64,000 bases of DNA from an uncultured SAR86 cluster bacterium (GCA_902593675.1 CACJJI010000001.1:1-64000); one strand, 5' to 3'; counted from the first letter of the stretch, positions 37,382 to 45,931 are shown. Translations and numbers: made by a program. The notes: a model not told the origin generated them from the letters alone.

Positions 37382-37409
37382 AACAGTATCTTTTACTTGA
37401 AAACAGTAT
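37382..37409 (+). repeat. Direct repeat of AAACAGTAT, 20-base period
   Basis: AAACAGTAT occurs at 37381-37389 and 37401-37409, two helical turns apart, between the SOS gene stop and the promoter of the structured RNA. Each copy contains the LexA half-site ACAGTA or close to it. It may be a tandem operator. Confidence 0.4.
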
Positions 37410-37430
37410 TTAATTTAAAGAATTTCTCTA

Positions 37431-37436
37431 TATAAT
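37431..37436 (+). promoter_or_regulatory. -10 box of the structured RNA / leader
   Basis: TATAAT within CTATATAATTT. At 17-bp spacing the -35 would be ATTTAA (37408-37413), which is weak and adjacent to the second ACAGTAT repeat. A transcript would begin near 37443. Confidence 0.5.
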
Positions 37437-37442
37437 TTAAAT

Positions 37443-37643
37443 AGATGTCGCATGTTCAAATTACTAAGGGGATTTGTGTATGCTTGTTTTAATACCCTTG
37501 CGCAGGAGGTGATCTTATTAGTATTTATATTAAATTAGAAAACGGAGGGTTCGCCTTTTGACAAGAGGTGAATTACCGAATTCGCCTATCAGACTCATCT
37601 GACTCTGATAGTTTGAAGCCTCCTTTGGGAGGCTTCTTTTTTT
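37443..37643 (+). ncRNA. Candidate structured RNA or attenuator leader of about 200 nt, class unknown
   Basis: This 345-base gap without a long ORF holds a promoter, several hairpins and a strong terminator. Hairpins: AAGGGGATT/AATACCCTT (37466-37499); TTCGCCT (37550-37556) with AGGTGAA (37566-37572), in competition with AGGTGAATT-ACCG-AATTCGCCT (37566-37587); TATCAGA/TCTGATA (37587-37610); then the terminator. Three GGAGG/GGGGA motifs are exposed between stems. A short reading frame at 37480-37512 would encode MLVLIPLRRR, preceded by AAGGGG and ending in AGGAGGTGA, which is complementary to the 16S 3' end. It could be a free sRNA (CsrA-sponge-like GGA motifs) or an attenuator for the EamA gene. 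It does not match 6S, tmRNA, SRP RNA, RNase P RNA or the common riboswitches I can recall. Confidence 0.55.
37615..37643 (+). terminator. Rho-independent terminator
   Basis: Nine-bp perfect stem GAAGCCTCC/GGAGGCTTC (37615-37623 and 37628-37636) with loop TTTG, followed by seven T. It is the strongest intrinsic terminator in the window and lies 84 bases before the EamA start. Confidence 0.93.
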
Positions 37644-37726
37644 AAGATAATTTATATCTAAATTATCAACCCAAAGCTTTTTTATTAGTTTAAAATTCAT
37701 CAATTTTTATAAGACTTATATATTTC

Positions 37727-38590
37727 GTGGAATCTAAAGACTGGTTTTTGCTAACTACGCTTGCTGCCATTTGGGGCAGTGCTTTTATGTTCATTAAAAT
37801 TTCAGCTGTAGATTTTGGGCCAATTTTATTGGTGACCTTAAGACTATTGATTGCTGGTTTAGTGTTTATGCCTTTGTTATTAAGAAAAAAATATAGACCC
37901 TTATTTAAATCTCATTTACCAGGAATCATTATTATTGCAATTTTTAGCAATGCATTGCCTTTTACATTATTTGCATTTGCTTCACTAGGTGCAACATCAA
38001 ATATGCTCGGGATTCTAAATGGTACCACTGCTTTTCTGACAACTCTTATTGCTTATTTTTGGCTAAATGAATCAATTTCCTCAAAACAGATTATTGGTCT
38101 ATGTCTAGGTTTTTTAGGCGTTATTATCCTAGTAAACCCGGCAAATGGATCCAGTACTGTTATTGCAAGTATGTGCGCATTGCTTGGTTCTCTTTGCTAT
38201 GCTTTTAATGGTAATTATCTTGAAAAATTTCATTCAAATTCAAATAAAAAAGTTTTAATAGGTTGGTCCATGCTTTTTGGTGGTCTATTTATGACACCTT
38301 TTGCGTTTTTTAATTTACCCGATGCAATTCCAAATCTAAATTCATTTTTAGCATTACTGTGGCTTGCTGTTGTTTCAACTGGAATAGGGTACCTTGGTTA
38401 CATAAGATTGATAAATAGAATAGGTGCTGTTAAAACTTCGACTTTAACTTATTTACTCCCAGTTTTTAGTATTATCTGGGGCGCAATTTTTCTTCAAGAA
38501 AAGATAACGTTAATCATTTTGGGCGGTTTTCTTTTTGTTATGATGGGAATGTACTTTGCCAATACAACCAAAGTAAAAATTAAAAACTAA
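37727..38590 (+). CDS. EamA-type (DMT superfamily) transporter
   Basis: 287 residues from GTG (37727). Ten hydrophobic helices in two EamA repeats; the first begins AAIWGSAFMFIKI and the second STVIASMCALLGSLCYAFNG, and the C-terminal repeat ends SIIWGAIFLQEKITLIILGGFLFVMMG. The family exports amino acids and metabolites. It lies 84 bases downstream of a terminator and structured RNA, which may control it. It is followed after 1 base by the rhodanese gene. Confidence 0.9.
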   Translation: MESKDWFLLTTLAAIWGSAFMFIKISAVDFGPILLVTLRLLIAGLVFMPLLLRKKYRPLFKSHLPGIIIIAIFSNALPFTLFAFASLGATSNMLGILNGTTAFLTTLIAYFWLNESISSKQIIGLCLGFLGVIILVNPANGSSTVIASMCALLGSLCYAFNGNYLEKFHSNSNKKVLIGWSMLFGGLFMTPFAFFNLPDAIPNLNSFLALLWLAVVSTGIGYLGYIRLINRIGAVKTSTLTYLLPVFSIIWGAIFLQEKITLIILGGFLFVMMGMYFANTTKVKIKN

Positions 38591-38591
38591 G

Positions 38592-38951
38592 ATGACATAC
38601 ACAGAAGAATTATTAGTAAAAGCGGATGAGGTAATTCCCAGGGTAGCATTTGATGATTTTAATAATGATTCAAATGCAAAAGTCATGATAGATGTTCGAC
38701 AGCATGATGAGTTAATGGCATCTGGAACAGTAGAGGGATCAATTCATATTCCTAAAGGCGTTATAGAATTTAGATTAAACAACAATGACGAGATTTCATT
38801 TGATACCTCAATCTATGTTTTTTGTGCTGTTGGGGTAAGATCGGCTATAGCAGGATATAATTTAAAAAAAGTAGGTTATAAAAAAGTTTTTAACTTGGTT
38901 GGATTTCAAGATATCCTAGATCAAGGTGCTGAAAAGCAATCAATAATTTAA
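38592..38951 (+). CDS. Rhodanese-like sulfurtransferase
   Basis: 119 residues, a single rhodanese domain. VMIDVRQHDEL is the conserved start, and the active-site loop is CAVGVRS with Cys78. It would carry a persulfide for sulfur transfer; the partner is unknown. It lies directly after the EamA gene and probably shares its transcript. Confidence 0.9.
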   Translation: MTYTEELLVKADEVIPRVAFDDFNNDSNAKVMIDVRQHDELMASGTVEGSIHIPKGVIEFRLNNNDEISFDTSIYVFCAVGVRSAIAGYNLKKVGYKKVFNLVGFQDILDQGAEKQSII

Positions 38952-38966
38952 TAACGGAGAATAAAT

Positions 38967-39368
38967 ATGTTTACTCACATTATGGTTGGAGCAAATGACA
39001 TTGAGGCATCAAAAACTTTTTATGATGCAGTGCTAGGAACGCTTGGATGCAAGCCTGGAATTCTATCAATCAATCCGACTGATCAAAAAAGATATATTTA
39101 TATTCATGAGAAGAATATGTTTATTATTTCTGAGCCAATAAATGGCGAACCTGCTTCTGTAGGCAATGGAAGTACTATTGGTTTTTCAGTGCCTGATGTT
39201 GAAACGGGTAACGCTTGGCATCAAGCAGGTCTTGATAATGGTGGAGAGTCATGTGAAGGTCCTCCAGGAATAAGAGATGTGAAGAAGTTAATGGGTACAG
39301 ACATGTATTTAGCATATTTGAGGGATCCTTCAGGTAATAAAATTTGTGCTTTAAAAAGAATGGGATAA
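38967..39368 (+). CDS. VOC superfamily glyoxalase/bleomycin-resistance-like protein
   Basis: 133 residues with ACGGAG 7 bases before the ATG. FTHIMVGANDIEASKTFYDAVLG carries the first metal histidine, and YLAYLRDPSGNKICALKR is the last module. It looks like the small VOC proteins annotated as dioxygenase-like; the reaction is unknown. It is the third gene after eamA and rhodanese, and converges on ggt with a 4-base gap. Confidence 0.87.
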   Translation: MFTHIMVGANDIEASKTFYDAVLGTLGCKPGILSINPTDQKRYIYIHEKNMFIISEPINGEPASVGNGSTIGFSVPDVETGNAWHQAGLDNGGESCEGPPGIRDVKKLMGTDMYLAYLRDPSGNKICALKRMG

Positions 39369-39372
39369 ATTA

Positions 39373-41055
39373 CTAGTAGCCTGCAGCTTGCCCATCTTTT
39401 CTGGTTTCTGAGGCTCCATAGTAAACACCATCCTTGAGCATAATTGCTTGGTAGCCACCAAAGATACCTTTTTCATATTTTATGGTATGACCTTTCTTTG
39501 TTAATTGCTTTTCAATTTTTTTTCCAAAGCCACTTTCAATGCTCAATGAACCTCCATCTGTCATCACCTCATCGGTTGGCTGCGAAGATCCGCTATGGAC
39601 TATTCTTGGAGCGTCACCAGCTTCCTGAAGATTTAAACCGAAATCGATCATATTAATAATAATCTGAGCATGTGCTTGAGGCTGAGTTGCTCCGCCCATC
39701 ACCCCAAAACTCATAAATGGCTTCCCATCCTTGGTCACAAATGCTGGAATGATTGTGTGGAAGGGTCTTTTGCCTCCTTCAAGAGCATTTCTATGATTTT
39801 TATCTAAGCTAAATAGCTCTCCTCGATCTTGAAGCATGAAGCCTAAGCCAGGAGGCATCATTCCAGAGCCCATACCACGATAATTGCTTTGAATTAAAGA
39901 GATCATGTTTCCGTATTGATCTGCAGCAGTTAGATAGATGGTATCTCCAGACTCTAAAACCCCTGGCTGATCTATTTTGGCTGCTTTAGAAAGATTAATA
40001 AGTTTTGCTCTATCTTTAGCATAGCTTTTAGAAATTAATTCCTGAACCGGAATTTTTGAAAAATCAGGATCTGCGTAATATTTTGCTCGATCTGCAAAGG
40101 CTAATTTTTTGGCTTCAGTAAACAAATGGATGTATTCAGCACTAAAAAGTCCCATTTTTTTAATGTTGTAGTTTTCTAAAATATTCAAAATTTGCAAAGC
40201 CGCAATGCCTTGACCATTTGGAGGAAGCTCCCAAACATCATAGCCTCTATAATTAGATGACACTGGAGGTGTCCATTCTGAATGAAAGGAAGAGAGATCT
40301 TCATATGAAAGGAAGCCCCCTTGAGATTGAATGAAGTCTGCCATGGTTGTTGCAACATGACCTTCATAAAAACCAGCTCTGCCTTGATCTGCTATTATTC
40401 TTAAAGTTTTTGCTAGTTGCGGATTCTTAAAAATTTCTCCCTTTGCAGGCATTTTTCCATTTTTAAGCCACACATCTCTAAAATTTGGGTAGTTCTCAAA
40501 GCGTTTTTTTGATCTATCTAGATAATATGCAATAGTTTCAGTTACAGGAAAGCCATTTTCAGCATATTCAATCGTGGGTTCAAACAGGGATTGAAAATCC
40601 ATTTTCCCAAATTTTTCGTGCAACTTAACCCAACCATCTACTGCGCCAGGCACAGTGACTGGAAGAGGGCCATAAGATGGAATTTTATTAAGTCCATTCT
40701 TAACAAAGTAATCAATTGAAATATTTTTAGGTGCTGGCCCGCTTGCATTTAAACCATGTAGTTTTTTTTCATTAGCATCCCAAACGATTGCAAACAAATC
40801 ACCACCTATGCCATTGCCGGTAGGTTCCATAAGTCCTAAAGCAATATTGGCAGCAATCGCTGCATCTATGGCCGTACCACCTTGTTTGAGAATATCTAAG
40901 CCTATTTGAGTGGCAAGAGGATGGCTCGTTGCCACCATGCCATTTTGACCAATAACCTCAGATCTACTAGCAAATTTCTCGCCTGTAATTCGATCGTATC
41001 CATAACCAGAGTTAGACATTATTAATAACAGTATAAAGCTAAGTATTCTTATCAT
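39373..41055 (-). CDS. ggt: Gamma-glutamyltransferase
   Basis: 560 residues from ATG 41055, chosen because the upstream ATG at 41073 lies inside tRNA-Arg. A signal peptide (MIRILSFILLLIMSNSGYG) sends it to the periplasm. The precursor is cleaved before a catalytic threonine in ESGDTIYLTAADQYGN (Thr372 in this numbering); SNYRGMGSGMMPPGLGFMLQDRG and GVMGGATQPQAHAQ are other conserved blocks. It hydrolyses or transfers the gamma-glutamyl group of glutathione and related peptides. It starts 12 bases after the tRNA 3' end on the same strand. Confidence 0.92.
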   Translation of the reverse strand: MIRILSFILLLIMSNSGYGYDRITGEKFASRSEVIGQNGMVATSHPLATQIGLDILKQGGTAIDAAIAANIALGLMEPTGNGIGGDLFAIVWDANEKKLHGLNASGPAPKNISIDYFVKNGLNKIPSYGPLPVTVPGAVDGWVKLHEKFGKMDFQSLFEPTIEYAENGFPVTETIAYYLDRSKKRFENYPNFRDVWLKNGKMPAKGEIFKNPQLAKTLRIIADQGRAGFYEGHVATTMADFIQSQGGFLSYEDLSSFHSEWTPPVSSNYRGYDVWELPPNGQGIAALQILNILENYNIKKMGLFSAEYIHLFTEAKKLAFADRAKYYADPDFSKIPVQELISKSYAKDRAKLINLSKAAKIDQPGVLESGDTIYLTAADQYGNMISLIQSNYRGMGSGMMPPGLGFMLQDRGELFSLDKNHRNALEGGKRPFHTIIPAFVTKDGKPFMSFGVMGGATQPQAHAQIIINMIDFGLNLQEAGDAPRIVHSGSSQPTDEVMTDGGSLSIESGFGKKIEKQLTKKGHTIKYEKGIFGGYQAIMLKDGVYYGASETRKDGQAAGY

Positions 41056-41067
41056 AATATTTTTCTC

Positions 41068-41144
41068 TGGCACGCCCGGAGAGATTCGAACTCCCGACCC
41101 CTTGGTTCGAAGCCAAGTACTCTATCCAGCTGAGCTACGGGCGC
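41068..41144 (-). tRNA. tRNA-Arg(UCG), CCA encoded
   Basis: 77 nt on the minus strand. The acceptor stem GCGCCCG pairs with CGGGCGT (terminal G-T), followed by encoded CCA. The anticodon arm is CTTGG-CTTCGAA-CCAAG with anticodon TCG; T arm GGGAG-TTCGAAT-CTCTCC. It lies directly upstream of ggt. Confidence 0.95.
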
Positions 41145-41293
41145 ATTTATATCAAGATTATAATTGAATTTTTTTAAACATTTTCTTTCATTGCATAATA
41201 CTTTGATTAAGCATTTCTAATAGTTTGATTAGACTTGAACAATTAACACAAGCTAAACATAATAGACTTCATAGATCCAATTAGGAAAACATA

Positions 41294-43297
41294 ATGTATA
41301 AAAATTTCTTTCTCCTATTCATCTTCGCGCTACTCTATGGCTGTTCTAAGCCAGCAGAAGAGGTTGAATCTGATAGTTTTTTAAATATAGCAGGAGCTAG
41401 AATTGGGCTGGCTAGCCAACAACCCATAGATTGGGACTCTCAAGCCATAGACCCCTATATGAATATTGATCCTAAGCATAGCTCAACTAGGATTCCTTTG
41501 TTTGGTGATCTACATGTGCATACTACTTATTCATTTGATGCATACATTTTTGGAACCTTGGCAACACCTGATGATGCATACGAATTTGCTAAGGGTAAGT
41601 CTATTAAACATCCTGCTGGTTTTGATGTTAGTTTAGATAGGCCTTTAGATTTTTATGGTGTTACAGATCATGGAACTTTTTTAGGGCAAGTTGCCGAGGC
41701 AGCAACGCCAGGAACGCCTTATTATGATGCCCCATCAAGCGAGCAAGTTAATGACATTAACAGCCCAGAAAATTTAAATATTTCTACCATTCCAAGAAGA
41801 ACTCAGGCGTTTGGAGGTTTTTTAGCTAATACAGTTGCTGCTTTTAGAGATAGAAAGCTAGATATTAGATACGCAGATAGCGTCAGTCGAAGAGCATGGA
41901 CTGATACAGTTGCTGCTGCACAAAGGCACAATGACCCTGGTAATTTCACAACTTTCATTGGTTACGAATACACAGCTTCAACAGCAGACATGGGTAACCT
42001 TCATAGAAACGTAGTTTTTAAGGGAAATGGCAATCGCATCCCATCAGTCCCCTACAGCAGAGCTAATTCAAATGATCCTGAAGGATTATGGCAATGGATG
42101 GATAGATTAAGAGAGGATGGAATAGAGAGTTTAGCTATTCCGCATAATTCCAATGGTTCAGATGGCTTTATGTTTGCATTAAAAGACTCATTTGGTAATC
42201 CATTAACGAAAGAATATGCTGAACTGCGCATGAGAAATGAACCTATAGTTGAGATCACTCAAGTTAAAGGTACTTCAGACACACATCCAGTTCTTTCTAC
42301 CAATGATGAATGGGCAGATTTTGAAATCATGCCATACAAAGTTGCTACTCAAAGTTTTTCAGAGCCGAAGGGGAGTTATGTTCGAGATGCTTTGCTTGAA
42401 GGTATTAAGATGGAGCAGGCAAAAGGTTTTAACCCATATAAATTTGGGTTAATTGGTTCTAGTGATACCCATACTGCTGCCTCTTCGCAGGAGGAGGATA
42501 ATTTCTTTTCTAAAATAGGTTTGCTTGATTCTAGTGCTGCCCTGCGAGGATCCATTCCAGTGACTGACCCAGTTATGCTTGCCTCAGATCAGTCTTTTGA
42601 AGAAGTGGATGGTAATAAATACATGAATTCATCAGCTATTACTTGGGGTGCGGCCGGTCTTGCTGGGGTATGGGCTGAGTCAAATACTAGGGATAGCATT
42701 TATGATGCTTTTCGACGTAAAGAATCCTTTGCCACCTCTGGACCTAGAATGACGATAAGATTTTTTGCTGGTTATGATATAGATACAAGTAAAATTAATG
42801 ATAATGATTTGATTGAATACCTCTATACAAATGCTGAGACCATGGGGGCAGATCTAGATGGCATTGCGCAACAAACGCCTAGTTTCTTTGTCTGGGCTGT
42901 AAGGGATGCTTACACGGCACCTTTGCAGAGAGTTCAAATTATTAAAGGATATGTAGATAATAATGGTGATCCACAAGAACAGGTGTTTGATGTCGCATGT
43001 TCTGATGGCGGAGTGCCTGATCCAGATACCTACCGATGTCCAGATAATAATGCCAAGGTTGATATTTCTAATTGTGCATTTTCTGAAGATGTTGGAGCAG
43101 CTGAACTAAAAACATTTTGGAGTGATCCAACCTTCAAAGTTGAGCAAAGAGCTTTTTATTATGTAAGAGCACTGGAAAACCCCACTTGCAGATGGAGCAC
43201 TTGGGATGCGGTTAGAAACAATGTTGAACCAAGATCTGACATGCCTAAAACAATTCAAGAGCGTGTTTGGTCATCACCTATTCACTATATCCCCTAA
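41294..43297 (+). CDS. DUF3604 lipoprotein, PHP-like metal hydrolase fold
   Basis: 667 residues with a lipoprotein signal ending LLYGC. The N-terminal part has PHP-type metal motifs: GDLHVHTTYSFDAY, GVTDHGTF, and later GLIGSSDTHTAA. These place it in DUF3604, a family widespread in marine bacteria and of unknown function; phosphoesterase-like chemistry is inferred from the fold. The C-terminal region has paired cysteines (VACSDGG, YRCPD, SNCAF, PTCRW). It is followed after 12 bases by the metallo-beta-lactamase-fold gene. Confidence 0.88.
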   Translation: MYKNFFLLFIFALLYGCSKPAEEVESDSFLNIAGARIGLASQQPIDWDSQAIDPYMNIDPKHSSTRIPLFGDLHVHTTYSFDAYIFGTLATPDDAYEFAKGKSIKHPAGFDVSLDRPLDFYGVTDHGTFLGQVAEAATPGTPYYDAPSSEQVNDINSPENLNISTIPRRTQAFGGFLANTVAAFRDRKLDIRYADSVSRRAWTDTVAAAQRHNDPGNFTTFIGYEYTASTADMGNLHRNVVFKGNGNRIPSVPYSRANSNDPEGLWQWMDRLREDGIESLAIPHNSNGSDGFMFALKDSFGNPLTKEYAELRMRNEPIVEITQVKGTSDTHPVLSTNDEWADFEIMPYKVATQSFSEPKGSYVRDALLEGIKMEQAKGFNPYKFGLIGSSDTHTAASSQEEDNFFSKIGLLDSSAALRGSIPVTDPVMLASDQSFEEVDGNKYMNSSAITWGAAGLAGVWAESNTRDSIYDAFRRKESFATSGPRMTIRFFAGYDIDTSKINDNDLIEYLYTNAETMGADLDGIAQQTPSFFVWAVRDAYTAPLQRVQIIKGYVDNNGDPQEQVFDVACSDGGVPDPDTYRCPDNNAKVDISNCAFSEDVGAAELKTFWSDPTFKVEQRAFYYVRALENPTCRWSTWDAVRNNVEPRSDMPKTIQERVWSSPIHYIP

Positions 43298-43309
43298 GAT
43301 CTAGAATAT

Positions 43310-44305
43310 ATGAAACATTTTTTGGCGTTAATCGTTATTGCTTATTTTTGTTCAGGCCTTGCTTATGCGCAAACCTATACAAATACCAATGATCAACAAA
43401 ATGGTAAGACTTTTGGACAATTGATGACCTGGGTACTTGATGGTGAAAAAGGTCCCAAAAGGGTAGCTATTGAAACTTCAAATGAATGGCAGTCGTTATC
43501 GACCGATCAAACCAACTATGCCATTTGGATAGGCCATGCAACTTATTTAATTAATAATGGTGACATTAACATTCTGACTGATCCTATTTTTTCTAAGCGA
43601 GCATCACCCTTTGGTTTTGCTGGGCCTAAGAGAATGATTCCGCCAGTGATGACTCTGAATGATTTACCTAGAATAGATGTCGTTGTTGTGAGTCATAATC
43701 ACTATGATCATTTCGATATTTGGTCTTTAAAAAAACTATACAAGCTTAATCCTGAAACTGTTTTCTTGGTGCCTATCGGAGATGGTAAAAGGCTAACCCG
43801 ATCCGGTATCAAAAATGTGTATGAGATGAAGTGGTGGGATATATTTAGTCATAGCGATACTTCATTTCACTTTACACCCGTTCAGCATTGGTCAAAGCGA
43901 GGTCTTTTCGATCGGAATAAGAGTCTTTGGGGTGGTTGGTTCATAAAAACAGAAGCCCTAGCATTATATCATGCCGGCGACACAGGATATTCAAGTGATT
44001 TCAAGACAACTTATCAGCGCTTAGGAGCTCCAGATTATTCATTCATCCCTATAGGGGCTTATGATCCACGTTGGTTTATGAAAGATTCACATGTAAATCC
44101 AGAGGAAGCAGTCCAAATTGCTTTGGATCTAAAGACTTCCCAGTCTTTTGGGATGCATTGGGGGACTTTTACACTCACTGATGAGCCTGTATTAGAACCT
44201 CCTAACAGATTAGAACAAGAACTCAAAAAATTGAATCTAAAATCAGATTTTTTTAGATCACCGAAGCCCGGAGAGATTCTTCAATTAACTAGAGAGCCTT
44301 TATAA
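43310..44305 (+). CDS. Exported metallo-beta-lactamase-fold hydrolase (UlaG / NAPE-PLD-like)
   Basis: 331 residues with a signal peptide ending AYAQ. The zinc motif is H129-N-H131-Y-D133-H134, preceded by WIGHATYLI and NILTDPIFSKRASP; further ligands are in YHAGDTGYS and FGMHWGTF. The order and the RASPFGFAGPKR region resemble N-acylphosphatidylethanolamine phospholipase D and UlaG-like lactonases. A lipid substrate is possible given the export, but this is inference. Confidence 0.88.
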   Translation: MKHFLALIVIAYFCSGLAYAQTYTNTNDQQNGKTFGQLMTWVLDGEKGPKRVAIETSNEWQSLSTDQTNYAIWIGHATYLINNGDINILTDPIFSKRASPFGFAGPKRMIPPVMTLNDLPRIDVVVVSHNHYDHFDIWSLKKLYKLNPETVFLVPIGDGKRLTRSGIKNVYEMKWWDIFSHSDTSFHFTPVQHWSKRGLFDRNKSLWGGWFIKTEALALYHAGDTGYSSDFKTTYQRLGAPDYSFIPIGAYDPRWFMKDSHVNPEEAVQIALDLKTSQSFGMHWGTFTLTDEPVLEPPNRLEQELKKLNLKSDFFRSPKPGEILQLTREPL

Positions 44306-44312
44306 TTACTTT

Positions 44313-44681
44313 ATGGATCAATTAAATGTTTTTGGTGAGCCGTTACCAATCTGTTGTGAAGACCCTATGACAGGGTTCACACGCTCAGGTTCATGTGAAA
44401 CCATGGATCAAGATCATGGCATCCATACGGTATGTGCTCATATGACTGACGAGTTTCTTGCCTTTTCTAAAGCTCAAGGCAATGACCTATCAACTCCTAT
44501 GCCTGAGTATGGTTTCCCTGGTTTAAAGGAGGGAGATGATTGGTGTTTGTGTGCACCTAGATGGGTAGAGGCATATGAGGCTAATTGTGCTCCTAAAATA
44601 TATTTAACTAAGACTCACGAAAAAACATTAGAGCTTGTCCCTTTGAAAATTCTTAGAGAATATGCTTTGGATATTAATTAG
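44313..44681 (+). CDS. DUF2237 family protein
   Basis: 122 residues matching DUF2237 closely: DPMTGFTRSGSCET, HTVCAHMTDEFLAFSKAQGNDLSTP, EYGFPGLKEGDDWCLCAPRW and the ending LELVPLKILREYAL. Conserved cysteines (about 14, 29, 42, 75, 77) suggest metal or redox chemistry, but function is unknown. It is 7 bases after the hydrolase gene, so probably the last gene of that operon. Confidence 0.9.
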   Translation: MDQLNVFGEPLPICCEDPMTGFTRSGSCETMDQDHGIHTVCAHMTDEFLAFSKAQGNDLSTPMPEYGFPGLKEGDDWCLCAPRWVEAYEANCAPKIYLTKTHEKTLELVPLKILREYALDIN

Positions 44682-44687
44682 CTGCTA

Positions 44688-44716
44688 TTGCATCGTTTTT
44701 ATATTCAATCTATAAT
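44688..44716 (+). promoter_or_regulatory. Promoter of the DNA methyltransferase gene
   Basis: TTGCAT at 44688-44693 and TATAAT at 44711-44716 with 17-base spacing. The ATG at 44726 is only 9 bases after the -10, so the transcript should be leaderless or nearly so. Confidence 0.7.
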
Positions 44717-44725
44717 CAATACTCC

Positions 44726-45931
44726 ATGCCAAGAAAAAAGAAACCAAGTGTTGTCGGCCTATTTTCAGGTTGCGGGGGCTTAGATTTAGGCTTCAAGCAA
44801 GCTGGTTTTGATATTTTGTGGGCAAATGATTTTGATAAAGATAGTGTTACCACATACAAAGATAATATTGGTGATCATATAGTTTTAGGTGACATCACAA
44901 AAATACCTAGCAAGGAAATTCCCTCAAACTTTGATGTATTACTTGGCGGTTTTCCATGCCAGGGATTCTCTGTGGCTAATACCAAAAGAAGCATGAAGGA
45001 CGAGCGAAATTTTCTTTATCTTGAGATGTTAAGAATTATTAAAGATAAAAAACCAAAGTTCTTTGTTGCAGAAAATGTAAAAGGCATTTTATCAATAGAA
45101 AAGGGCGCAGTGATTGAGATGATAGTCAATGATTTTAAAAAAATTGGATATAAAGTTGATTACAGACTTCTTACTGCAAGTGACTATGGAGTCCCACAAC
45201 ACAGGCAAAGAGTCTTTATTATTGGCAATAGAATTGGCAAAGAAAACCCATATCCCAAAATCACCCATGGTTTAAAAAATGACTTATTTAACCCTAAGCT
45301 CCAGCCCTTTGTGACAACGAAAGAGGTAATTGGTCACCTTGCAAATGTAAGAACCAGAGATAAGCCATTTAGACATAAAAATGTAACCATTCATAATCAT
45401 ACGGCCAGGATGAATGTTAGTGATAAATTTTGGGGTAGAAAGCATGAAGTTAATCAATTTGATATTTGTGATTATTTAAAAAAATGGCGAGAGGGCAGTG
45501 GCTGGTCAACAAAAAAAATTGATGATCATTTTGGCTATGCTCATACAGCGGGTCACTGGTTTAGAAAAGATAATAATTCTGGTTCTATTCCCAATCCTGA
45601 CGATTGGCGAGGCCTTAAAAAGCTTTTAAAATTTGATGACAAGTACGATAAACAAGTCACAGAACTAGAAGAAAAAACCATCGTTTTTGAACAATCTCTG
45701 AGAATTAGCAACTGGGAAGAGCCAAGCGATACCATTACTGCAACCGGTCCAGAAATTCATCCTAATAAAAAAAGAAGGTTAAGCGTAAGAGAGTGCGCAA
45801 TCTTACAAACTTTTCCAGATGATTTTGTCTTTCATGGAGCCATCGGCAGCATGTATAAGCAAATAGGAAATGCTGTTGCTGTAGATCTTGCATATGAAAT
45901 AGCAAAACTTATTAAAAAAAATTTAAATTAA
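44726..45931 (+). CDS. C5 cytosine DNA methyltransferase of a probable type II R-M system
   Basis: 401 residues. Motif I LFSGCGGLDLGF, motif IV GGFPCQGFS with catalytic Cys78, motif VI FVAENVKG, motif VIII QHRQRVFIIG, motif X GNAVAVDLAYEIAKLI. The target recognition domain between motifs VIII and IX (about 175-330) is where specificity lies; I cannot read the site from it. It converges on a 355-residue unknown gene with a 4-base TTAA overlap, the expected place for a cognate restriction enzyme. Confidence 0.95.
   Translation: MPRKKKPSVVGLFSGCGGLDLGFKQAGFDILWANDFDKDSVTTYKDNIGDHIVLGDITKIPSKEIPSNFDVLLGGFPCQGFSVANTKRSMKDERNFLYLEMLRIIKDKKPKFFVAENVKGILSIEKGAVIEMIVNDFKKIGYKVDYRLLTASDYGVPQHRQRVFIIGNRIGKENPYPKITHGLKNDLFNPKLQPFVTTKEVIGHLANVRTRDKPFRHKNVTIHNHTARMNVSDKFWGRKHEVNQFDICDYLKKWREGSGWSTKKIDDHFGYAHTAGHWFRKDNNSGSIPNPDDWRGLKKLLKFDDKYDKQVTELEEKTIVFEQSLRISNWEEPSDTITATGPEIHPNKKRRLSVRECAILQTFPDDFVFHGAIGSMYKQIGNAVAVDLAYEIAKLIKKNLN

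Noticed and set aside
37443-37643. 6S RNA, SRP RNA, or a lysine/TPP/glycine riboswitch in the structured region.
   Set aside because: No long closing duplex of 5' and 3' ends, no SRP GGAAGCA loop, and the conserved cores of those riboswitches are absent.
41074-44279. 14-base direct repeat GCCCGGAGAGATTC inside tRNA-Arg (41074-41087) and near the end of the metallo-beta-lactamase-fold gene (44266-44279), which could suggest an att duplication.
   Set aside because: The second copy encodes a PGEI stretch that fits the C-terminus of that protein family, no integrase or recombinase is present, and the intervening genes look native.
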